Below, piece after piece: positions 1-5,099 of a stretch of DNA of 7,254 bases (positions within the stretch are counted from its first letter, which is position 1; each line of letters begins with the position of its first letter). This DNA comes from Myxococcota bacterium (GTDB lineage: Bacteria; Myxococcota_A; Polyangia; HGW-17), in NCBI GenBank assembly GCA_018821745.1, contig JAHJLU010000641.1:1-7254 (forward strand). Reading direction: 5' to 3'. Below the pieces are notes generated by a model that saw only the letters and a list, made by a program, of their open reading frames with translations, did not search any database and had not been told where the DNA came from. Both the position numbers and the translations under genes were made by a program.

Positions 1-699
1 ACCAACCTCCTGAGCCAGCAGAGAGCTGGTGAGATCCTTGTCGATCACCGCCTCAACGCCCACGTACTTGACATGCCCGTGCTGATCCTTGCGCTTGGCC
101 ACGGGGATTCCACCACCGCCGGCGGCGATGACGATGTGCCCCTGGTTGGCGGCGTCCCGGATCGTGTGCCGCTGGATCACCTTGAGGGGAATGGGAGAGG
201 GAACAATCCGGCGCCACCCGCGGCCCGAGTCCTCAACGATCTTCCACCCCAGCTCCTGCTCGCGCCGCTTGGCCTCTTCCTCCGAGAGGAAGGGACCGAT
301 GGGCTTGGTGGGGATCTGGAAGGCGGCGTCGTTCTCATCGACCACAACCTGGGTGATCTTTGTCACGACGTAGCGTTTGATCTTTCTTTTACCCAGCTCA
401 TTGAGCAGCGCCTGCTGCATCACATACCCGAGGCTCCCCTCGGTCATGGCCACCAGCACGTCCAGGGGCTGCATGGGCACCGTCGCCTGAGTTCCTTCGT
501 TCTGAAGGAGCAGCGCCCCGACCTGGGGACCGTTGCCATGAGTGATAATTATATTATAATCCTTTTCCACCAGATCCATGAGGAGCGTGCTGATTTTTGC
601 AGCGGCGATCTCATGTTCTTCGTGGTTACAGGGATGTCCGTGTCTCAAAAATGCATGCCCTCCGAGGGCGATTACCGCGAGGTGCTTTTTCTGGTCCAT
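1..699 (-). CDS. arcC: Carbamate kinase, N-terminal 233 residues (3' end outside window)
   Basis: Carbamate kinase interconverts carbamoyl phosphate + ADP and carbamate + ATP, usually the last, ATP-yielding step of arginine deiminase or related catabolism in the cytoplasm. Translating the minus strand from the ATG at 699 gives an open frame to the window edge with the family signatures in order: ALGGHAFL (11-18), THGNGPQVG (53-61), AMTEGSLGY (84-92), TQVVVD (116-121), PTKPIGPFLSEEEA (130-143), EDSGRGWRR (156-164), VPSP (166-169), GGGGIPV (194-200) and GVEAVIDKDL (214-223). The family is about 310 residues, so roughly the last quarter is missing. AAGGAG at 704-709, four bases from the ATG, fixes the start. 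The usual Asn of the GGNA motif is His here (H15). The gene lies 70 bp downstream of a lipoprotein gene in the same direction. Family assignment is secure; the physiological pathway is not visible. Confidence 0.95.
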   Translation of the reverse strand, partial: MDQKKHLAVIALGGHAFLRHGHPCNHEEHEIAAAKISTLLMDLVEKDYNIIITHGNGPQVGALLLQNEGTQATVPMQPLDVLVAMTEGSLGYVMQQALLNELGKRKIKRYVVTKITQVVVDENDAAFQIPTKPIGPFLSEEEAKRREQELGWKIVEDSGRGWRRIVPSPIPLKVIQRHTIRDAANQGHIVIAAGGGGIPVAKRKDQHGHVKYVGVEAVIDKDLTSSLLAQEVG

Positions 700-703
700 A
701 CGA

Positions 704-709
704 CTCCTT
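704..709 (-). promoter_or_regulatory. Ribosome binding site of arcC
   Basis: The minus strand reads AAGGAG here, four bases before the ATG at 699. It supports that start. The 70-bp gap to the upstream gene shows no convincing promoter, so read-through from upstream is possible. Confidence 0.7.
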
Positions 710-769
710 TTTGCGAGGGCAAAGGGGCAAAGACCCGCTTTATCCACTCTGAATGAAAAAAACGATACG

Positions 770-1420
770 TTATTTCTGTTTTGAAAGCCAGGTAGCCATC
801 TCCTGGATCATCTCCCGTGCGGCGCGGATGGAGGCGATCACCAGGTGATGTTCACTGAGGGCGGAAGTGAAGGAGAAGCTCATGCCCCACACCACGGATC
901 TGTCGGTGGAGTCAATGAGTGCCCCGTAGATGTTCAGTTTCAGTTTTCCGCTGAAGGTGGTGCCCGCTTTTTCCAGACCGCTGATGAAAATAAAGCGTGG
1001 CGCGAACCCGTCCATTTTACGGGCGACCATGGCACCGCGGTAATTTTTACCCAGGAGGTTGAGATTGGCAATAAAGGCCTCTCCCCAGGACTCTTCCTTC
1101 ACCACGGGTTCCAGTGAATTGGACTTCTGCGCGAACACTTTCCTGGCGGCCTGATAGACGCGGGGAAAAAACGCTTGATATTGCATGGGCATTTTGTCCC
1201 AGGCCACACCGTAGGAGTACCCCCGTTTTCCCAGATCCGTGATGACCGTATTGAGGATCGCCCGCTCCACGCTGCCTTTTTTATCTGCCACGCTCACCTG
1301 GGGCTTGAGAACCAGGATCTTCTCCCCCGCCTTGAAAGTGGTCTTTGAACTGAAGACAGTGATTGTCTTGGTACAGCCCATGGAAATTAGCAGAAAAAAC
1401 AGACTAGATAGTATTCGCAT
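770..1420 (-). CDS. Predicted lipoprotein of unknown function, 216 aa
   Basis: I do not recognise the family. The ATG at 1420 gives an Arg-containing N-terminus, a hydrophobic stretch (residues 4-14) and SMGC, with Cys16 as the likely lipidated residue. The -3 position is Ser rather than Leu, so the lipobox is imperfect. The open frame extends upstream to 1513, but that start would bury the signal peptide behind 31 residues and overlap the previous gene, so 1420 is preferred; its ribosome site (AAGG, four bases away) is weak. The mature part has no further transmembrane segment. Near the C-terminus, YGALIDSTDRSVVWGMSFSF followed by an amphipathic helix recalls the 'lipid-anchored, strand ending in D..T....W' layout of CsgG/LpoB/GNA1162-type lipoproteins; this is a fold-level impression only. 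It sits between the paralog pair and arcC, all in one direction. Confidence 0.75.
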   Translation of the reverse strand: MRILSSLFFLLISMGCTKTITVFSSKTTFKAGEKILVLKPQVSVADKKGSVERAILNTVITDLGKRGYSYGVAWDKMPMQYQAFFPRVYQAARKVFAQKSNSLEPVVKEESWGEAFIANLNLLGKNYRGAMVARKMDGFAPRFIFISGLEKAGTTFSGKLKLNIYGALIDSTDRSVVWGMSFSFTSALSEHHLVIASIRAAREMIQEMATWLSKQK

Positions 1421-1455
1421 GGTGCCTTGGCTTTGAGACGGGCCTGACACAATAA

Positions 1456-1486
1456 CCCTGGATATACCCGCGGGTACAATCCAGGG
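1456..1486. repeat. Strong intergenic inverted repeat (hairpin)
   Basis: CCCTGGAT (1456-1463) and ATCCAGGG (1479-1486) are perfect 8-bp arms. They enclose a second perfect palindrome, TACCCGCGGGTA (1465-1476), offset by one base on one side and two on the other. In RNA this would form a long GC-rich hairpin with a small internal bulge. No T-run follows on either strand, so it is not a standard intrinsic terminator. It lies between two same-direction genes (stop at 1500, next start at 1420). An mRNA-stability or processing element, or a protein-binding operator, is plausible. Confidence 0.7.
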
Positions 1487-1499
1487 ATCGTCGTGCCGA

Positions 1500-2084
1500 C
1501 TAATCCCTTTCAATAATTCGGTTCATAAGCGCCCAGTCTTTGAGATACCGGTTGAGAACCTTCAGAATTCGGTCCAGATTCATCTCGCCGTATTTGTCTT
1601 TTGCTCCCGCATATTTGAAATCACCGGACTTCATGCGTGTCTCCATGATCTCCTTGAGGGAGGTCATGTTGTCCCTGCCGGTCCTGCGATCAAAAATATC
1701 GAGGGTGTCCTTGAGGTAGCCGCCTTCACCCTGGGTGATGGAGAGCGTGACATCCACGGGGACCGGGGGCTTCTGGTAAAACCCTTCGAGCACCATGGTG
1801 ACCTTGTTCATGGCCATTTCGAGAGAAAAGGAGACGTTCTCCCACCCGTCGGAGAGGAGATCTTCATCTTCCCATTCGGGGAAGAGGGGACGGATCTCGC
1901 CCAACGGACTGGCCGTGCCCAGCTCCAGAAAATAGTTCATCCGGCCCTTTGCATAGGTCCCACGCTGGGTGAAACTGCGCAGCCCGCTGGCGGTCACGAT
2001 GTCGTTGGTGGGTTGAATCAGAGCGCTCAAGGGCAATTCTCTGAGGGGAGTTCCGTCGATCTGTGCTGGATTGATACGGGTCAT
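1500..2084 (-). CDS. Unknown cytoplasmic protein, 194 aa; paralog of the gene upstream
   Basis: No known family is recognised. It has no signal peptide or membrane segment, so it is probably cytoplasmic. It is collinear with the product of the preceding gene: PEWEDEDLLSDGW (69-81) against PEVESQALCVDGW, VTMVLEGFY (95-103) against VQMSINGKF, TSLKEIMETRMKSGDFKYA (141-159) against TSLFDIMQVRLKSGDPKFA, and RYLKDW (179-184) against RYMKDF. The DGW motif falls at residues 79-81 in both. Its ATG overlaps the upstream stop codon as ATGA (2081-2084), indicating translational coupling and probably equal or linked synthesis. This copy lacks the Ala/Pro/Gly-rich tail of its partner. A hairpin lies just downstream, before the lipoprotein gene. 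The pairing suggests a heteromeric complex, but that is inference. Confidence 0.85.
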   Translation of the reverse strand: MTRINPAQIDGTPLRELPLSALIQPTNDIVTASGLRSFTQRGTYAKGRMNYFLELGTASPLGEIRPLFPEWEDEDLLSDGWENVSFSLEMAMNKVTMVLEGFYQKPPVPVDVTLSITQGEGGYLKDTLDIFDRRTGRDNMTSLKEIMETRMKSGDFKYAGAKDKYGEMNLDRILKVLNRYLKDWALMNRIIERD

Positions 2085-2713
2085 TGTGCACCCCCTGCAG
2101 GAGCAGCGCCTTCCGGAGCGGCCATGGCGGCTTGCTCGGCGGCTTCTTCTGTTCTCATGAAGTCTTTCATGTACCGGGTAACCATGGCAACCACACCCTC
2201 GGTGTCGAGGGTGGGATACTGATCGGAGAACCGTGCAAATTTGGGATCGCCGGACTTCAAGCGAACCTGCATGATATCGAACAGGGAAGTGCGGCTCTCC
2301 TGCTCGTCTTTGTTGGTAATAAGAATAGTGTCATCGGCGGTATCGCCGGAGGCTATCCTGGCGAAGCTCGTCTTGACAAAGTAATAACGGTCTTCATTGC
2401 GGCCAAATTTGCCATTGATGGACATCTGAACGGTGCCGGGCGAAAATTCGAGTGTGACGGCAGCGTGAGCCCACCCGTCAACACACAGGGCCTGGGACTC
2501 AACTTCCGGGACGCTTATTTCCACCGGAACGGTAGGAACTTTTGGAAATTTTATAATATTTTTAGGTTGATCGCCGATGGCAATCCTTACCATAAAGTTT
2601 TCGCCCAGACTCTCGACCAGAGGGTTTCCCTTTCCTGCCAGTTCGTGCAAGGGGATCTTTGTCTCCCGCTCTCTGAATCCGCCACCTTCAATCGGGCCAG
2701 CCAATTTTTCCAT
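2081..2713 (-). CDS. Unknown cytoplasmic protein, 210 aa; first gene of paralog pair
   Basis: The function is not recognised. The ATG at 2713 follows a full AAGGAGG at five bases; an in-frame TTG at 2728 lies inside the leader upstream of that site and is rejected. There is no signal peptide. Residues 55-135 look beta-rich (DGWAHAAVTLEF at 79-90, then VQMSINGKF and YYFVKTSFARIA). They are followed by a helical segment TSLFDIMQVRLKSGDPKFA (142-160), RYMKDFM (180-186) and a low-complexity tail from about 189 rich in Ala, Pro and Gly. The segment from about 69 to 186 matches the downstream gene almost without gaps, so the two arose by tandem duplication. The stop overlaps the next ATG. An unusual leader with a terminator-like hairpin precedes it, so expression may be conditional. 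Confidence 0.85.
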   Translation of the reverse strand: MEKLAGPIEGGGFRERETKIPLHELAGKGNPLVESLGENFMVRIAIGDQPKNIIKFPKVPTVPVEISVPEVESQALCVDGWAHAAVTLEFSPGTVQMSINGKFGRNEDRYYFVKTSFARIASGDTADDTILITNKDEQESRTSLFDIMQVRLKSGDPKFARFSDQYPTLDTEGVVAMVTRYMKDFMRTEEAAEQAAMAAPEGAAPAGGAQ

Positions 2714-2718
2714 TATTT

Positions 2719-2725
2719 CCTCCTT
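2719..2725 (-). promoter_or_regulatory. Strong ribosome binding site deciding the start of the first paralog
   Basis: The minus strand reads AAGGAGG, followed by AAATA and the ATG at 2713. This near-perfect Shine-Dalgarno sequence favours 2713 over the in-frame TTG at 2728. It abuts the T-run of the leader hairpin and overlaps the stop codon of the possible leader ORF. Confidence 0.85.
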
Positions 2726-2726
2726 C

Positions 2727-2751
2727 AAAAAAATGGTTCCAGCAGAACCAT
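2727..2751 (-). terminator. Terminator-like hairpin in the 5' leader (candidate attenuator)
   Basis: On the minus strand ATGGTTC, loop TGCTG and GAACCAT form a perfect 7-bp stem (2733-2751) followed directly by six more T's (seven counting the last stem base). It ends only two bases before the AAGGAGG of the first paralog gene. No gene on this strand ends upstream of it, so it would stop transcripts before they enter the gene rather than after one. The stem has only three G-C pairs and is of moderate strength. This is the layout of an attenuator or of a regulated leader terminator. Confidence 0.55.
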
Positions 2752-2777
2752 CAGAACTGATTGAACAAATTCTGCTG
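2740..2777 (-). promoter_or_regulatory. Candidate antiterminator pairing in the leader
   Basis: The leader RNA contains CAGCAGAA (plus-strand 2770-2777). It is perfectly complementary over 8 nt to TTCTGCTG (2740-2747), which covers part of the 5' stem, the loop and the first base of the 3' stem of the terminator-like hairpin. The two structures cannot coexist. A shorter upstream CTGCC (2808-2812) could in turn mask GGCAG (2775-2779). Both pairings were seen by eye; energies were not calculated. Confidence 0.4.
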
Positions 2778-2901
2778 CCCGACGTAACATGCCCATGAAG
2801 GGCTTTCGGCAGGCGTAAGACACTGTATGTTTATCAGAATTTTACTCCCATCACAAGACCGATTTGCCATAATCTACGAAAGGTGTGAACAGTTTGCCAC
2901 A

Positions 2902-2928
2902 TTGACTCCCGAGCACTTGTGCTATAAT
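2902..2928 (+). promoter_or_regulatory. Extended -10 promoter of the DUF4156-like lipoprotein gene
   Basis: TTGACT (2902-2907) and a consensus TATAAT (2923-2928) are 15 bp apart. The short spacer is offset by a TGC extension directly before the -10 (2920-2922). Transcription would start near 2935, leaving about 35 nt before the ATG. A palindrome, AGCAC-TT-GTGCT (2912-2923), fills most of the spacer and touches the -10, which is a good place for a repressor site. Confidence 0.75.
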
Positions 2929-2956
2929 TTCGAAACTGAACCTTTTCATCCTCTTC

Positions 2957-2962
2957 AAGGAG
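2957..2962 (+). promoter_or_regulatory. Ribosome binding site deciding the lipoprotein start
   Basis: AAGGAG lies eight bases before the ATG at 2971. The open frame continues upstream to 2827, but that would place the promoter inside the coding region and bury the signal peptide. 2971 is therefore chosen. Confidence 0.8.
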
Positions 2963-2970
2963 AGTTTATC

Positions 2971-3501
2971 ATGATAGTCAAACCCTTTCTCCTGGCCTCC
3001 CTCCTGAGTATCTCCCTTTTAACCGTGAGCTGCTCCAATTCTTCCATGCAGGAACGCCGAGCCTATCTCTCGCCCGAGGCCAACGCGGTCCGGGTTATCA
3101 AGCAACTGCCACCCAATTGCCAGCCCGTAGGCGTGGTGGAAGGGTGGGGAGCAGCCCAGGCCAGTGGCAAGACCGTGTGGACCTTCGCCATGAATGATCT
3201 GCGCAACAAAGCTGCCGCTCAGGGGATCACCACTGTTGTCCTCGAGCGCTACAAACACAACAACGACGGCAACGTCCTCTCGGTGAAAGTCTATGGGAAA
3301 CTCATGCGCTGCGACGGTGCGGCCAGAGCCCAGCGTCCCCAGCCCAGCAACGGTGCGGACAACACCTATGGCTCTGTGCGGCCCACTCCTCCGCCCACCA
3401 CCGGCGGCGATGTGGGCAAACCCCAGCCCACCACCGAACCCAAACCGGCCAACAACGGGACCACTCCCCCACCTGTGGAACCTCCCGGCGAAGAATTTTA
3501 G
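2971..3501 (+). CDS. DUF4156-like lipoprotein with Pro/Thr-rich C-terminal tail, 176 aa
   Basis: Residues 1-20 form a lipoprotein signal peptide (Lys4, hydrophobic 6-19, LLTVSC) with Cys21 as the likely lipidated residue. The mature core (about 33-114) has the pattern I associate with DUF4156 lipoproteins such as E. coli YjeI: NCQPVGVVEGWG (49-60), NDLRNKAAAQGITTVVL (75-91) and VYGKLMRC (107-114). Cys50 and Cys114 could form the single disulfide. The biological role of the family is unknown to me. Residues 115-176 form a disordered, Pro-, Thr- and Gly-rich tail ending PPGEEF, longer than in the small enterobacterial members; it may span the periplasm or cell wall. The gene has its own promoter. 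rarA follows 78 bp downstream without an obvious terminator, so read-through is possible. Confidence 0.8.
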   Translation: MIVKPFLLASLLSISLLTVSCSNSSMQERRAYLSPEANAVRVIKQLPPNCQPVGVVEGWGAAQASGKTVWTFAMNDLRNKAAAQGITTVVLERYKHNNDGNVLSVKVYGKLMRCDGAARAQRPQPSNGADNTYGSVRPTPPPTTGGDVGKPQPTTEPKPANNGTTPPPVEPPGEEF

Positions 3502-3579
3502 GACTTCTCCCCACACTCCTCCCGGCATTTTTCCCCCGACCGAGCGGGCTCCCTCGGGGTACCCGGATCCGACATCTCC
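3502..3579 (+). other. Intergenic gap before rarA, GC-rich inverted repeats, no clear ribosome site
   Basis: CCCCGA (3534-3539) pairs with TCGGGG (3554-3559), and CCGAG (3540-3544) with CTCGG (3553-3557); these are alternative stems. GGGTACCC (3557-3564) is a palindrome. No T-run follows, so this is not an intrinsic terminator. No Shine-Dalgarno sequence is seen within 15 bases of the rarA ATG, and no promoter is evident. Confidence 0.45.
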
Positions 3580-5073
3580 ATGAGCATAAAACCTTCCAAC
3601 TTCACCCTCGGACTCTCGTCAAAACCGCTCCCAGAGCTGTTGCGTCCCTCTACCCTCACCGCCTTCATCGGACAGCCCCACATTGTGGGTCCACGATCTT
3701 TTCTCGTCTCTGAGATCAACCGTGGAAACCTTGTATCCTCTATCTTCTGGGGACCTCCGGGCGTGGGAAAAACCACGCTGGCAAGAATCCTCACGGGCAT
3801 GGCCAACTACAACATGGTGGAGCTCTCGGCGGTAAAGGCATCGCTGAGTGATGTCAAACAGTTCCTCAAGCAGGCCGAGGGGGGAATGGGACGATTCGCG
3901 CTCTTCCTCGACGAGATCCACCGCTTCAATAAACTCCAGCAGGACGCCCTCCTGCCCTCCGTGGAGAGCGGCGATATCGTGCTTCTGGGCGCCACCACCG
4001 AGAACCCGGCCTTTGGCATCATCCCAGCGCTGCGCTCGAGAATGCGCATTTTTCAGTTCAGACCCCTTGAGGCCGCACACATCCGGATCGGCGTTGAGCG
4101 TGGCATTGAACACCTCCAGCAGCGGGACGGCACGGTCATCGAGATCGAGATCATGGACCAACTCATCCTGTTTGGTGGAGGGGATCTTCGAAACACTCTC
4201 CTCCTTCTGGAGGATGTCTACAGCTTCGCCCGCGGCCCCGAAACGCGGGTTGTCCTCACCAAAGAGGCCCTGGAGGCCGCAGCCAATCGCCTCATCTCCG
4301 ATTACGACGGGGGCTACGATGCCCACTATGATCACGCCAGCGCCTTCCAGAAGAGCCTGAGAGGCTCCTCAGTCGACGGCGCCCTCTACTGGCTGGGCAA
4401 AATGCTTGAGGGCGGGGAAGATCCCATGTTTATTGCCCGCAGGCTGGTGATCACCGCTTCCGAAGACGTGGGGATGGCAGATCCCATGGCCCTCCTGCAA
4501 GCCCAGGCCGCCATGGATGCCATCCGAAACATCGGAATGCCCGAGGCCCGCCTGCCCCTCACCCAGGCGGTGATCTACATAGCGTCAGCTCCCAAAAGCA
4601 ACAGTGTAATCAGTGCCATCTCCAAAGTCACCGCCACCCTCAGGGAGGGGCACTCCTACGGCGTCCCGCCCCACCTGAAAGACTCCCACTTCTCCTCGGC
4701 CGCGTCACAGGGAAGTGGGCTTGGCTACGTGTATCCACACACACGGGGGAGCGCGGTCATCACGTATCTCCCCACCCAGATTGAGCGGCCGGACTTTTAC
4801 ATGCCCCTCTCTGAAGCGGAAAACCTGCGCATGAGGAACCTCGACGGGTTCCTGAGGAACCACCACAATCCTCCCACCGCACCAGACAAGACCCTGGAGA
4901 AAAAACTCCTGGACCTCATCGCCCAAAAATCCGGGTCCCCCATAAAAACCGAAGACTTCGCCCAGGAGATGGGCCTCTCACCTGCGGAAGTGTACCACCT
5001 GCTGGTGAACCTGGAGCGGTCGGGACGCATCACTATTGACAAGTGGGCCACCATTGAAATAACGGGGGAATAA
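3580..5073 (+). CDS. rarA: Replication-associated recombination protein A (RarA/MgsA/WRNIP1 family) with C-terminal winged-helix-like extension, 497 aa
   Basis: RarA is a cytoplasmic AAA+ ATPase of the clamp-loader clade that acts at stalled or gapped replication forks and forms tetramers. Visible in order: the N-terminal RPSTLTAFIGQPHIVGP (22-38), Walker A GPPGVGKTT (58-66), Walker B LFLDEIHRFNK (108-118), sensor 1 GATTENPAF (137-145) and the SRMR arginine-finger region (153-156). The MgsA C-terminal domain follows: HYDHASAFQKSLRGS, ALYWLGKMLEGGEDP, IARRLVITASEDVG and APKSNSV. Typical members have about 440-450 residues; here the sequence continues past the usual end (about 430). Residues 437-497 (KLLDLIAQKSG, then AQEMGLSPAEVYHLLVNLERSG and a short beta wing) look like a DprA-type winged helix. 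The ATG at 3580 lies 16 residues before the conserved block; no upstream in-frame start was found. It is convergent with the next gene. Confidence 0.95.
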   Translation: MSIKPSNFTLGLSSKPLPELLRPSTLTAFIGQPHIVGPRSFLVSEINRGNLVSSIFWGPPGVGKTTLARILTGMANYNMVELSAVKASLSDVKQFLKQAEGGMGRFALFLDEIHRFNKLQQDALLPSVESGDIVLLGATTENPAFGIIPALRSRMRIFQFRPLEAAHIRIGVERGIEHLQQRDGTVIEIEIMDQLILFGGGDLRNTLLLLEDVYSFARGPETRVVLTKEALEAAANRLISDYDGGYDAHYDHASAFQKSLRGSSVDGALYWLGKMLEGGEDPMFIARRLVITASEDVGMADPMALLQAQAAMDAIRNIGMPEARLPLTQAVIYIASAPKSNSVISAISKVTATLREGHSYGVPPHLKDSHFSSAASQGSGLGYVYPHTRGSAVITYLPTQIERPDFYMPLSEAENLRMRNLDGFLRNHHNPPTAPDKTLEKKLLDLIAQKSGSPIKTEDFAQEMGLSPAEVYHLLVNLERSGRITIDKWATIEITGE

Positions 5074-5099
5074 AGCGCGTCACCCCGAGCTGGAGCAAG
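5074..5099. other. Short convergent gap without visible terminator
   Basis: Only 26 bp separate the rarA stop from the stop of the minus-strand lipoprotein gene. No hairpin followed by a T-run is visible for either direction, so the transcripts may overlap. Confidence 0.5.

Larger units (their letters stand above)
2725..2796 (-). other. Possible leader-peptide ORF of 21-23 codons
   Basis: An ATG at 2796, with a second in-frame ATG at 2790, opens a short frame encoding MLRRAAEFVQ... and ending ...LLEPFF. It runs through the whole terminator-like hairpin and stops at TGA (2725-2727), which overlaps the AAGGAGG of the first paralog gene. No Shine-Dalgarno sequence is visible before either ATG, so translation is uncertain. 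If translated, ribosomes would open the hairpin. Confidence 0.2.
2714..2970. other. Divergent intergenic region
   Basis: This 257-bp gap separates the minus-strand cluster from the plus-strand lipoprotein. On the plus side it holds a good promoter at 2902-2928. On the minus side it holds the leader described above. No convincing minus-strand promoter is visible: TAAAAT at 2839-2844 is a fair -10 but has no matching -35, and TTGTGA with TAAACA (2851-2856 and 2828-2833, spacer 17) is weak. A 5-bp inverted repeat, ATCAG-AA-CTGAT, lies at 2750-2761, next to the hairpin. Confidence 0.6.

Noticed and set aside
555..560. TATAAT on the plus strand inside arcC
   Set aside because: It comes from AT-rich codons for Tyr-Asn-Ile-Ile-Ile of the conserved beta strand; there is no -35 and no plus-strand gene follows.
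73..756. 227-codon plus-strand open frame opposite arcC
   Set aside because: The minus strand encodes all the carbamate kinase motifs here; this frame is a shadow.
756..771. T-run after the stop of the 770-1420 gene as an intrinsic terminator
   Set aside because: Seven T's follow, but the only stem is AACG/CGTT (4 bp) overlapping the stop codon, too weak to call.
1421..1513. Upstream extension of the lipoprotein ORF to 1513
   Set aside because: It would translate the intergenic hairpin, overlap the previous gene and place the signal peptide internally.
2739..2750. TGGAACC in the leader, resembling the TGGNACC core of a T-box riboswitch
   Set aside because: It sits in the 3' arm of the hairpin rather than in an upstream antiterminator, the rest of the T-box consensus is absent, and the downstream genes are not aminoacyl-tRNA or amino-acid genes.
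2785..2815. GCCC-ATGAA-GGGC hairpin (2791-2803) as part of a known riboswitch
   Set aside because: It has only 4 bp and no recognisable conserved core; kept only as general leader structure.
2828..2856. TTGTGA - 17 bp - TAAACA as the minus-strand promoter of the paralog operon
   Set aside because: Only 4 of 6 and 3 of 6 consensus matches, with the important last T of the -10 missing; the true start site cannot be placed from sequence.
3019..3528. Long open frame on the minus strand opposite the DUF4156-like gene
   Set aside because: It is an antisense shadow of a gene with a clear signal peptide, promoter and ribosome site; its translation is Gly/Val/His-rich low complexity.
3619..4335. Long minus-strand open frame opposite rarA
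   Set aside because: rarA is unmistakable on the plus strand; the antisense frame has no recognisable motifs or ribosome site.
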